Shown piece after piece: positions 7,695 through 17,143 of a stretch of DNA of 64,000 bases; position 1 is the first letter of the stretch, and each line of letters opens with the position of its first letter. The notes under the pieces are model-generated. The model had not been told where the DNA came from and searched no databases. It saw only the letters and a program-made list of their open reading frames with translations. The position numbers were made by a program, and so were the translations under genes. This DNA is from Rusavskia elegans (Eukaryota > Ascomycota > Lecanoromycetes > Teloschistales > Teloschistaceae): positions 124,001 to 188,000 of the forward strand of contig SAUG01000035.1 in NCBI GenBank assembly GCA_011316305.1. The letters are read 5' to 3'.

Positions 7695-8698
7695 CCCCTT
7701 ATAAGGCCCCTGTCCGGGGTTATAATTGAATTATTATATATATGCGTTTTATTACCGTAGGTTTTGTACGGCAACAACAATTGTTGCTTGTGCAGCAAAG
7801 AATTTTCGCAGTCAAAAGCAGTTAATCGTTTTCATTCCATTACATCCTCTATTTAATTACTACGCAATTCCAGGAACAAACATCACTCCATACATGCGAA
7901 AAAGCGAGCGACCTTCTGGATTCCCTCACACCAGTTCGAAATACGCACGATCATAAGCCACCAACATGGCCTCCAGGACCATCTGCCAGGCGGTGACACT
8001 ATTATATTCGACGACTGCCAGCTCGGTATCTAGCAGGATAAGGGCCCCTGCTAGAAGTTTAATACGGTCGCTAAGACCGTACGGCTCCGGCGGATTCGGA
8101 ATATAAGGCTTTAACGTTATAATTAGGACCGACGGATTTCGGGATTTAAAATCCGTTATAGTAGGCGGACTGGCGAGGATTCGGTCAACGTTATCGAATA
8201 GCTTAAGTTTAGCGGTTTCGAGCTCTATTTCTTCTAATTGAAAAGGTATAATAGTAGTTATAGGTAAAGGATTCTATCGGCGACTGCTTTAAAAGATACT
8301 AAAAATCCAGGTCTAGTATTATTAGTAGAGGTTCTATATATATTAGCCTGTACCCTAGGCTATTGCGGAAGATACGTACGTCAGATACGATAGTATAAGT
8401 TAAATTAGTTCGTAGTAGTTATAGGTACTAGTAAAAGAAAACGAAGAATAAACGACTATAAAATATATATATTTACAAAAATTCTGCTACGTTATATTTT
8501 AAGTAAACTATAGGAGCTTATACTACGAGCGTATTACGGAATAGATTCGAGTTAATTTTATATAGTTCTTTGGTTTAAATTAATTAGACTAGGATACTAG
8601 TTCTTATACCGTATATCTAACGCTAGCGTACTAATATTAAGGTAAATTACTTACGGAACCGACGGTTAACCGGGTACCAAAAAAACAAATAAAATAAG
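7695..8698 (+). mobile_element. ~1-kb non-autonomous retroposon, full-length copy 1 (subfamily A)
   Basis: The element is bounded by a perfect 15-bp target duplication ATAAAAGTTATCGAT (7,680-7,694 and 8,699-8,713). The left end is a CCCC...GGGG hairpin-like start (CCCCTTATAAGGCCCCTG), then TTATAATTG. The right end is GGTTAACCGGGTACC followed by an A-rich tail (AAAAAAACAAATAAAATAAG). Variable-length duplications, an A-rich right end and left-truncated relatives elsewhere in the window fit target-primed reverse transcription, as for SINE/LINE-type elements. It is the copy least damaged by RIP and keeps an open antisense frame (listed separately). A plus-strand frame at 7726-7956 is not conserved in the other copies. 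Sister of the copy at 44,519. Confidence 0.8.
7926..8273 (-). CDS. conserved antisense reading frame of the retroposon (~115 codons open)
   Basis: The frame is free of stops from 8,273 down to the TGA at 7,926-7,928, although it sits in RIP-mutated DNA. No in-frame ATG remains at its start; an ATA at about 8,258 could be a mutated ATG. The protein reads …QLEEIELETAKLKLFDNVD…, …RILASPPTITDF…, …PNPPEPYGLSDRIKLLAGA…, …VEYNSVTAWQMVLEAMLVAY…, ending DRAYFELV. The same architecture recurs in the other full-length copies: a V-D-x-x-[LF]-[AI]-x-x-x-x-T-x-[ST]-D-F block, a proline-rich turn and an SxxDR[IV]KLLA helix. Subfamily A and B DNA has diverged more than these residues, which suggests past selection on the protein. 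I do not recognise the family. It lies antisense to the presumed RNA of the retroposon, so it could be a captured host gene or a chance open frame. Confidence 0.45.
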   Translation of the reverse strand, partial: NPLPITTIIPFQLEEIELETAKLKLFDNVDRILASPPTITDFKSRNPSVLIITLKPYIPNPPEPYGLSDRIKLLAGALILLDTELAVVEYNSVTAWQMVLEAMLVAYDRAYFELV

Positions 8699-8713
8699 AT
8701 AAAAGTTATCGAT

Positions 8714-9208
8714 AATTCTTCGAATATAAATTATAAATTATAAAAGAAAACGGTCGCTATCCGATAGTTCTATTTTTATTTTTACTCTAGCTATTATCTG
8801 ATAAGGTCTAGTACCCGGTCTAGATATATAATAAATAAAGCCAAAGACTATAGCTTCGGTAATTTTTAGAAAATTCTATAATCTATTTATCGAAGTATTT
8901 AATATTTTTTTCGGTCTATTTAAAATTATAGATAATATAGCGGTAGATTTTATTCTAGATTCTAAGATTAAAGATAAGTATTTTTTAATAATAAAGCTAT
9001 AAATAGATTAGTAGTATTCGATTTAGAAACTGGTATATATATAGCTCGATATTTTTTATTAATTATTTTCGAATTTTAGATTTTATAAACGTATATATAA
9101 AGATTAACTTATTTAAAAAAACTGAAGCTCTATATAGAATTATTTAATCTCTTCTACTATAACTATAATATATTAGTAATTATATCCGTTTTTGTTTCGT
9201 CTTGCTTG
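8714..9208. other. RIP-degraded DNA, no recognisable feature
   Basis: TpA-rich sequence between retroposon copy 1 and the MITE at 9,217. The last 30 bases have more normal composition (CTTGCTTGCCGAAAGACC). I see nothing else. Confidence 0.5.
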
Positions 9209-9216
9209 CCGAAAGA

Positions 9217-9377
9217 CCAGACTGGCCACTTCGAACCAAAGTAGCGACCCGATTTCGCGATAAACGCGGCTAACGCGTCGAAATTACTAGTTAAAGTTAG
9301 TCTCTTTTCTAATACGGTTAGAAACTCGAACCCGGAACACGAACCCGGGTTCGAAACCCGATAAAACGGTCAGTCTA
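9217..9377 (+). mobile_element. 160-bp MITE, family M160, copy 1
   Basis: Ends are CAGACTGGCC and GGTCAGTCTA, imperfect inverted terminal repeats. Flanks carry CCGAAAGA (9,209-9,216 and 9,378-9,385), an 8-bp target duplication with a one-base slip at the left junction. An 8-bp duplication is typical of hAT-type transposition. The interior includes the inner inverted repeat CGAACCCGGGTTCG. It is too short to code and so depended on a transposase elsewhere. Confidence 0.75.
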
Positions 9378-9385
9378 CCGAAAGA

Positions 9386-10520
9386 ATTATAGTCTAAAAG
9401 AATAGAATTTTAGATTTCTATCGAACCGTTTATTAATTCAGTATTAACTAGGATTACTTCGATATTACAGACTATTATATCGAAATTACCGAAATTAATA
9501 TAGTATTACTAAAAGCCTTTTATTATTTATAGTTAAAACGATTTACTATATAGAATATTCTATTAACTAGCCGAGATTTAACTTTAAAAAAATAGAAATA
9601 CTATATTCGATTTATTAACTATTATAAAAAAAATATAATTCTATTATTTTTTCTAGTCGAAAATAAATCGAAACTAGTTATTTACTATTTACTAATACTA
9701 TAATATCTCGTCTATAAAAATATCCAAAATACATTTATATTTGACGCGTTTTAATTCTATAAACGTTACTATTTTTTATCTACCTTTTCAATGAATTTAA
9801 AATCTTTTATTAAAGATACGATACCGATTAGCTCGATATAATAATATTTCGAAAAATTTTAGAATACTTCGAATTAGTTTCGAATTTATATTATAGTATA
9901 GTAGATTTTTAGCTATTACTTTCCCGATAAAATACTAGACGAATCTAATAATATAAAAGACGGTAGATATTTAAAAATAGTTCTAATATAATCGTTTTCT
10001 CAAGATTATTAAAAAATATTTTATAATTTATCGGCTATAGTTAATAGTATTTACTATAGAATTATATATATTCTATTATCTTTTCTAGTTAGATAATTCG
10101 CTATATAAATACGGTTTACTCCGAACCGAATATTAGAATATTTTAGAATTTCTATATAGGCTAAATAATTAGTAGCGACGTCGTTTCTAAACTTTTATTA
10201 TCAGGATCTATTATCGATTCTCGGTCTTTAGATTTTATTAAAAGAATTTAATATATTTAGAAAAATCGCGATTAAATTAGAATCGAAAAATAAAACTAGA
10301 ATTAGAATCTATATAGTTTCGCGCTATCTCCGGCTAGTATTAAAGGAATAATAAATATTATCTTTATTATTATAGCCGTAGATAATTGTTTTTATATCGA
10401 TAAAAACTAAAATTAACGCTTCGAAATAGTTATAGAAAAAGGTAAAAATAATATCGATAGAGCCTTCGCCTCTTTATACGAATTTTAAATCTATAGCTAG
10501 TCTATCGTTATTAAAACTGT
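9386..10520. other. RIP-degraded DNA, family not recognised
   Basis: AT-rich, with no frame surviving. Possibly pol remnants of an LTR element, but I could not read a definite domain. Confidence 0.4.
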
Positions 10521-10930
10521 TTTCGAATATTTTGTATTATAGATGGATTTATAATAATTATAATAGCTTGATATTTCTATATAGATAGAAAGTTTCTCTA
10601 TAAATAAGCGAATAAAGTTAAGCGCTAGGTTTAATTAAGTAACGAATCTCGTAGAACTAATAAATCGCGGTTAACGAGGCTTAGTAATCGTATAGTACTA
10701 TTAGCCAATACCTCTATATCTACTAAATTCTACTAATTTATAAATAGTTTAAATAGTTTATAATAAATATTACTAAAATATAAAAATAGTATCGCCTTTA
10801 AAAACGTTAAAAATAAAGGCGTTAAAAGATTAAAAAGAAAATAGCGCTACTAGAAATCGAATCTAGGCTATATTAAATTATTAAATAATTAAAATCGGCT
10901 AATAGAACAGCCGAGCTAATTTCTGAAATA
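10521..10930 (-). repeat. LTR of Gypsy-A copy 1
   Basis: Shares TGATATTTCTATATA-type and TATAAATAAGCGAA blocks with 39,206-39,610 and, inverted, with 48,660-49,056. The TATAAATAAG block may be the LTR promoter when read on the plus strand, but coding direction is minus. Both edges are uncertain by tens of bases because the terminal TG/CA are RIP-altered. Confidence 0.55.
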
Positions 10931-10969
10931 TTTATAATAGAGATAGTACGTATTTCCACTATACTATAT
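10850..10969 (-). other. tRNA-like A box and B box next to the Gypsy-A LTR
   Basis: On the minus strand, TATAGTATAGTGG at about 10,956-10,968 resembles a Pol III A box. CTAGATTCGATTTCTAG at 10,850-10,866 folds as a T-arm with a B-box-like loop. The B-box part is conserved in all three Gypsy-A copies; the A-box part is clear only here. No complete acceptor stem can be formed. It may be a tRNA-derived piece carried by the element. Confidence 0.35.
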
Positions 10970-11174
10970 CGTCTAGTAATAGATTTTTTAAATTTCGAAG
11001 CTAATAAATAATAGTTATACTTTATCGGATATAAAAATAAATAGAATTACATTAAATTAGATGTATAAAACGCCGGCAAGATATAATAATTTAAAAATAC
11101 TTTATTTTTAATTTAAAACAGCGTAGAGAATCTACTAATAATATAGATATTTAAAACTCCGATTACTATAGTAC

Positions 11175-11334
11175 CAGACTGGCCACTTCGAACCAAAGTG
11201 GCGACCCGATTTCGCGATAAACGTAGCTAACGCGTCAAAATTACTAGTTAAAGTTAGTCTTCTTTCTAATACGATTAGAAACTCGAACCCGGGATACGAA
11301 TTCGGGTTCGAAACTCGACAAAACGGTCAGTCTA
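11175..11334 (+). mobile_element. M160 MITE, copy 2 (inserted in Gypsy-A copy 1)
   Basis: CAGACTGGCC … GGTCAGTCTA with a perfect 8-bp target duplication TATAGTAC (11,167-11,174 and 11,335-11,342). The insertion is absent from the equivalent place in the Gypsy-A copies at 39.8 and 48.4 kb, so it post-dates them. Confidence 0.85.
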
Positions 11335-13202
11335 TATAGTACTACTAGAATATCTTTAGTTTATTAATAATAACGAGTTCTAGATAAAAAAATAAAGTAT
11401 TTATTATATTTATTAATAAAAATCTTATAGTATATTAAATTCTATAATCTATACTTGCTATTATATTACGGCCTATAGCTTTTCTATTTAATTAGATACT
11501 AGAAGCGCTAATATATCTTTTATTGATTTACGATTCGTTTTATTTCGAACTAGTTAGGATTTTCTTCCGGAAGTTCTATTTCGATAATAAAAGGGTTATT
11601 ATTAACTAGAAACCGACTAAAAAGATGACCGCCGGTAGATATTAGTTTCAATTAAATTATAAAAATTATAGGATAAACTTTTATAATAATTTTAATTTAT
11701 CTATAAATTATTTGATTTTATAAAATACTTTAAACGGATTGGTTTAATAATATAAAGGTTTCTAATATATAATATCCAATAGCGTATATCTATAATAAAG
11801 TTTTAAAAAAATCTTTTTATCTAATTTAAAAAATCGAGCTTTATATAGATTATTATAGCGGATTTTAGAAAAGACGGTATTAAAAATTATTATATTTTTT
11901 ACTATTACTCGTTTAATAGATTTTAATCGTTTTATATTTTTTAGCAATAGATTCGATAAAGTACTAATAGTATTTTTAGGTTAAAAACCTAGTATAAATT
12001 CGTTAAAGACTATACTAATAGCGAAATTAGTTATATTATAAAACGTTAATTATTAAAATATAATAGTTTTAATTAAATCTTTATCCGGATAATTCGTAAA
12101 TTAAAAACGTAAATTAATTTCTATTATTTTATTAATTCGCTCCGATTATCTATCGGCTTATAGATAATATACTATTGATATTAGAACCTTTAATTCTAGC
12201 TTCTAGAAGATCTAGTACTAGAAAGATAATATAAATTTATAATCTATATTACTAATAATAGCCAATAGAATCCTTTTTTTATATTCGGATAAAGTAGTAA
12301 TAACCAGATTCGTTTAATTAATCATAAAGTAAATAATCTATCAAAAAACTACTAGAACTTTTTTAATTTATTTATATATAATCGTTAATTTATAATTTTT
12401 ATTAAAAAGCTATAAAGATACCGCGAGTACGAAATTTATCGTAATTATATAAAACGATACCTTCGGAAAAATTAAATTAAAAAAACTATAAAATCTATAT
12501 CGTTTCGTTTAATTTAACTAGTATTACTAATAGTATTTCATTTATATTTTAATTATTTTATATATATTATTAATAATAATTGATCGATGGAATTTCCTAT
12601 ATATATAATAATATTTTTAATATTATCGATTATAAACTTCGCCGATAATTTTATCTACAAACTCGTCTAAAATATAATCGATTTCGGCTATTTCTAAAAA
12701 TATAGTAGGAAAGTTTACTATATATTAGGAAATTAATATTAGATATACGATATTTATTATTTTTTATATTAGAATCTAATTTCTAGAATTATAATATTAT
12801 AATAATTTTAATCTATCGTTTATTATTAACGTAGCCTTTTTCAATATATTATTTAAATTCGTTTACTATTCTAATAAATACTATATACTATATAAATATT
12901 ACGATATCTGAACTATATTAGAAAATATTTTCTTTATTATTAATTTCAGTATTTCCGTATAGTATATCTAGAATATCTTTCTAGTTTTCGATCGGAATAT
13001 AAAAAACCTTCGTTTCGAACTATGATAAAATATTAGAAACGATATTGATTTTACCTATTTTATAATGTAATTTAATATTAAAGACCGAAAAATACTATAA
13101 TATACGAATAAATTTTAAATTTAATTCATCTATATTTATTATTTTAAATAAAATCTATTTTAAATTCGGAATAGCTGTCGAATAATTAGTATATATAATC
13201 AG

Positions 13203-13370
13203 ATTGGCCGTCGGATCGGATTTTAGATTTAAATCGGAAGAATCGATTCGATTCGAATCGGTTTCGACTTTTCTAGGTACCGAACCGAGTCGGGTCGGAT
13301 TATTTTAAAATTCGATTTAATTTAGTTTTAGATTAAACCCGGATTCCGGGGTTCGATCTACTAAAGCCGT
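13203..13370. mobile_element. fragment of a MITE related to the M400/M470 families
   Basis: Begins AGATTGGCCGTCGGATCGG and has the pyrimidine/purine-skewed subterminal repeats typical of those families (GAACCGAGTCGGGTCGGA, ACCCGGATTCCGGGGTTCG). No matching far end or target duplication found, so it is probably truncated. Confidence 0.5.
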
Positions 13371-14018
13371 TAAAACTTTCTATTTTATATTATAATTCTA
13401 TAAATTTCCTACTTTCACTATATAGTTATATTAATACTTTATATACTATCTAGATAGACGTCGATTTTTTAGTACTAAATAGTAATTAATAATTAAATTT
13501 ATATTTATATATCTATATTATCTATCTATATTATTAAATACCCAAATATAAATCGTATTAATATTGATTTAAAACTAATATAAAATATCTAATTTTTCAA
13601 TTAATTTTTATCTATTCGTTTTCTAGACCGATACGCCTAGTAAAATTCTTTCCGACAGGTTTTCCTTTTAAAATAAAATCTATTCTAGCTAGTCTATAAA
13701 TTAAATAGTAAGCCGATCTATAAATATTTTACTATTAAAATGCAATCGATTATTTAGAATATAAAAATAGATTATTAAAAATATAGCTAATAAAAATCGA
13801 ATCGACTACCTAATACTAGTCTTTTAAAATAATAATAAATATTTTTAATAGAGTCTAAATTACTATAAAAAAGTAAAATATTAGAAATCTAATATTTCTA
13901 TAACTATTAGTATTAAAAATAAATTCTATTGATTACTAGTTAATTTTCTCTAATCGAAGAAAGTTAAAAAATAAATATAATCGAAATAGTAATAAAAGTA
14001 CTACTAGATAGCTTTATA
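13371..14018. other. RIP-degraded DNA, no recognisable feature
   Basis: AT-rich, with no surviving frame and no repeat shared with the rest of the window that I could see. Confidence 0.4.
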
Positions 14019-14898
14019 TAGTCTGGCCGTCGGATTGAATTTTAAATCCGGGTCGGAAAAATTAATTCGATCTAAATTAGTTTTAACTTTTCTATATATT
14101 AAACCGACGGGTGATCGATTTCCAATTAAAAAACTAATTTAATTCGATTCGGAATCGCTAAAACGCTAAACTCTAATATAAAAATAGACTGGCCGTTTCG
14201 GATCGGGTTTTCGTCGAACCGTCGGGTATCCGACCCGATTTTAGTAACCCGATCCGGACTCGACCCGATTAAATTATATATTTAATATTTTATTATTTTA
14301 ATATTTTATTATAAATAATATATCGAGGTAATATATTTCGTCCTACTACGGACTTTCTAGCTAGCGTAGTTAATTAATTAGAATTTTTTTAGTAAATTCG
14401 TATAAGAATTATACTAGCTTTATACTTTTATACTAGGGTTTAGTAGTTTTAGCGGGTCGGGTCGGATTATAATTTAGAACCCGAAATTCTATCGGGTCGG
14501 TTTATATTTTAATTTAACCCGACTTGAATCGGATCGGGCTAGCTAATCCGGATTCGAAATCCGATCCGACGGCCAGTCTATATAAAAATTTAATTCTAGT
14601 ATAAAAACTATTTCTAAATATTTAAAAAATCGCTAGTTAATTAACTACGCTAGCTAGAAGAATATTAGTTAGATTAAATATATTATCTAGATATAGTACT
14701 TTTTTAATAAATTAATTAATTATTTGATTCTTATATTATACTATATATATAAAATATTAGAAATTAATTTATATTTTAGTCGTAATCTATAATTTAATCT
14801 AGAACTAATTATTTAGTAGGTCGGTTTAAACCGATTTATTAAATAATCGAGTCGGTTTTTAGATACTAATAGGAACCTGTATCGAAATAACAAGACTA
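14019..14898 (-). mobile_element. M470 MITE, interrupted by a second MITE
   Basis: The left part (14,019-14,176) and right part (14,589-14,898) together match the M470 copy at 58,329-58,802 in reverse. The left end is TAGTCTGGCCGTCGG; the right end is ATCGAAATAACAAGACTA. The shared core includes ACTACGCTAGCTAG. The break is filled by the M400 element at 14,185-14,580. I see no convincing target duplication for the outer element. Confidence 0.7.
14185..14580 (+). mobile_element. M400 MITE nested inside M470
   Basis: 396 bp, from TAGACTGGCC to GGCCAGTCTA, with a perfect 8-bp target duplication TATAAAAA (14,177-14,184 and 14,581-14,588). Subterminal regions are rich in CGGGTCGGGTCGG-type repeats, which pair with the other end. 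No coding capacity. Confidence 0.85.
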
Positions 14899-16819
14899 AT
14901 TTTAAAAATAGATAGTTTATCTAAAATTATATATAAAAACTATTTTAAGATTTTCGATTATTTTATAGTCTGTAGTTTTTTTAATATATTTATTCTAAAG
15001 AAATATCTTTTTACTATCCTTTATTAAAGAACTAAACCGTATAATTCTTGATCTCGTATTAAATTAATATCAATTCACGTATATAGCTAATAGTAATGAA
15101 AAAAAGTAATATAAAATTTATTTTAATTATAGAAATTCGAATCTACTTTTAACTAAACCGTATAGAATAAATATCTATATTAAATTTTCTTAGATCTAAA
15201 TCTACTAGTTTAGATTATAAAAAATAAAAGATTTTGGCTATTACTATAAATGTATCGTCTAGATATAATGTTTATCGGCTATATATAATTTACGTAAATA
15301 GTTTTCGACGGTTATAATACAATTAATACTATCCGCGAATAAATTAAATTTCATTTAAAAACTTTAGAACTTATTTTTCCTCGCTAGAATAGAAGATAAA
15401 ATACCATTGGAATTTAGTATAATAGACTTTTATAGACTAGGATAGTATAGATTTTAGATGTTTAAAATCTATATCGGTATCTAAATTAGAGAAAATAAAA
15501 GAATAGATTAATATTATTTATTTAATAGCGGTAGTAGTATAATCGTATTTTTATTATCTTATATACTATACCGTATACTATCGTATAATACTATTATAAT
15601 TATCCATTTATCTGTGAATAAAGTTAAAAAAACTAGTTTTTAAATATACTATCGCCAATATCGTAGATATATTATAGAAAACGACCGCTAGATATATTAA
15701 TTTTCGATAATTTCGCTATTATTCTTTTTTTTATGATTTCTTCTTTTTAAAGTATCCGCGATATTCTATTCTAGAAAAATTGCGCGATAACTTCTATCTA
15801 ACGATTTACTACCGGATAATAATTTATTAGATCTACTAGTATTTTCTCTATTTATAGGCCGCGGAATAGTTTTCTTTATTTTAGATTTATATAGACGAAT
15901 AGCGGATTCGGTTTCCGGTTTAATAAGTATATTAGCTATTTTTTTAAAATAACTTTTATTATTAAAAAGATAGTACGGATTAATTATATTATAAAATTTA
16001 TCAAAAAATCTATTTCGCGATTCTATAGTATAGATAAAAAGAATAGAAATATCTATATCTAAAAATATTACATATTAGTGAAATATTAATAACGTAGTAT
16101 ATTATATAAAGTAATTGAAGTTATTTATACTCTAATATAAATAAATAGATAATATATTTTATTTCTTTTTATATAGTAGTAACGCGTCTAGTATAAATAT
16201 ATATAAAATTTACTATTAGATAATATATTAGTTTTATATATATATTATACGATTAATTATAGAATTTCTTTTTAAACAAGACTATTAAAATAGCTTCGGA
16301 CGTTTTTTTAATCGTTTCGACTATAAAATGTTTAGAAGTATATAGAATTCTTTTTTATTTAAACTATTTCTATCGTAACTTTTCGGATTAAATATATGAA
16401 AAGAGTTTTGAATATAAGTAAATTTACGCCCATTATTATCTTTTAATATCGCGGAACGCGGTCGCCAAATTTTATAAAAATTTAGTTTATATAGGATAAT
16501 TTATAGGATAAAACGTAGGAGTATATACTACTAGACTTTATTTTATTAATATATACAATCTATAGTAGTTTTTCTATTTAAAGAATATTTCTAGACCTTT
16601 ACGCGTATATTAATCTTCGACGTTTTAGTAGTTTTAGTAGCCGTTTTAGTAACCGCTTTAGTAGTTTTTTTCGGAGCTTTTACTAGCGCCTTTATAGTAT
16701 TTTACTACTAGTAGTAGGTTTTTAAAAAAAATATTAGTTTTATAAAAATATTGTAAAATATATAATATATAAAATTTCTTGAATATAAATTTAATTATAG
16801 TAGATTAGAATTTAATAAT
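14899..16819. other. RIP-degraded DNA, no recognisable feature
   Basis: AT-rich throughout, with no surviving frame. A GTTTTAGTAG/CGTTTTAGTA mini-repeat occurs at about 16,620-16,660. Confidence 0.4.
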
Positions 16820-16827
16820 ATAGTAGT

Positions 16828-17135
16828 TCCTCGCCGGAATGGATTGGATTGATATAAATTTTAGCCTGTAAAACCTATACTAATAAAGTATTAGGTTTTA
16901 TAAATTAGGGCGTAAATAGTATAGACTATTGTATAGGGGATAAAAAGGGTCTAATTTAGACCTAATATATACGTTTTAGACGAGGAAACGAGTAGGACAA
17001 CGCGTAGAACAATTTAAAAAACCTACACTATTTAAATAGATTGGGTTAAAAGCTTCTAAAACCTATACTATACCAATTCAAAAAGGTCCACTATATCAAA
17101 CTCTAATAGATTTCTCCAATCTATTCCGACGAGGA
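16828..17135. mobile_element. M305 MITE, copy 1
   Basis: Terminal inverted repeats TCCTCGCCGGAATGG and (right end) CTATTCCGACGAGGA. Flanks are ATAGTAGT (16,820-16,827) and ATAGTAAT (17,136-17,143), an 8-bp target duplication differing only by a RIP-type G/A change. Interior symmetric blocks (AAAACCTATACTA and relatives) occur in both halves. A second copy lies at 57,118. Confidence 0.8.
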
Positions 17136-17143
17136 ATAGTAAT

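Larger units (their letters stand above)
10521..13200 (-). mobile_element. Ty3/gypsy chromovirus Gypsy-A, copy 1 (3' part, RIP-mutated)
   Basis: Homologous along its length to the copies at 39.2 kb and 45.6-49.06 kb. The LTR-like repeat lies at the left (about 10,521-10,930), and coding direction is minus, so this is the 3' LTR with pol upstream on the right. A chromodomain is legible on the minus strand at about 11,455-11,570: with RIP stops written as X it reads KIYXRFXYLIKXKSYRPXYN, matching 'YLVKWKGY' chromodomains at the end of chromovirus integrases. These elements integrate by binding modified histones. The integrase body to about 12,900 is seen only as similarity to the other copies. 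The interior carries a MITE at 11,175. The right limit is approximate. Confidence 0.7.

Noticed and set aside
7695..7720. A self-cleaving ribozyme (HDV-like) at the CCCC…GGGG left end of the retroposon
   Set aside because: The paired ends are tempting because some LINEs start with such ribozymes, but I cannot form the nested double pseudoknot and there is no hammerhead core.
7726..7956. Plus-strand 76-codon frame in retroposon copy 1
   Set aside because: Not kept in the sister copy at 44.5 kb; the antisense frame is the conserved one.
7695..8698. Reading the ~1-kb retroposon as a solo LTR (TG…CA)
   Set aside because: Although TG and CA can be found near the ends, the target duplications are 12-15 bp and lie outside those positions, and left-truncated copies exist; LTR insertions give 4-6 bp.
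11762..11947. Minus-strand 61-codon frame
   Set aside because: It is part of mutated Gypsy-A pol; its Lys/Ile/Phe-rich composition reflects RIP-altered DNA rather than an independent gene.
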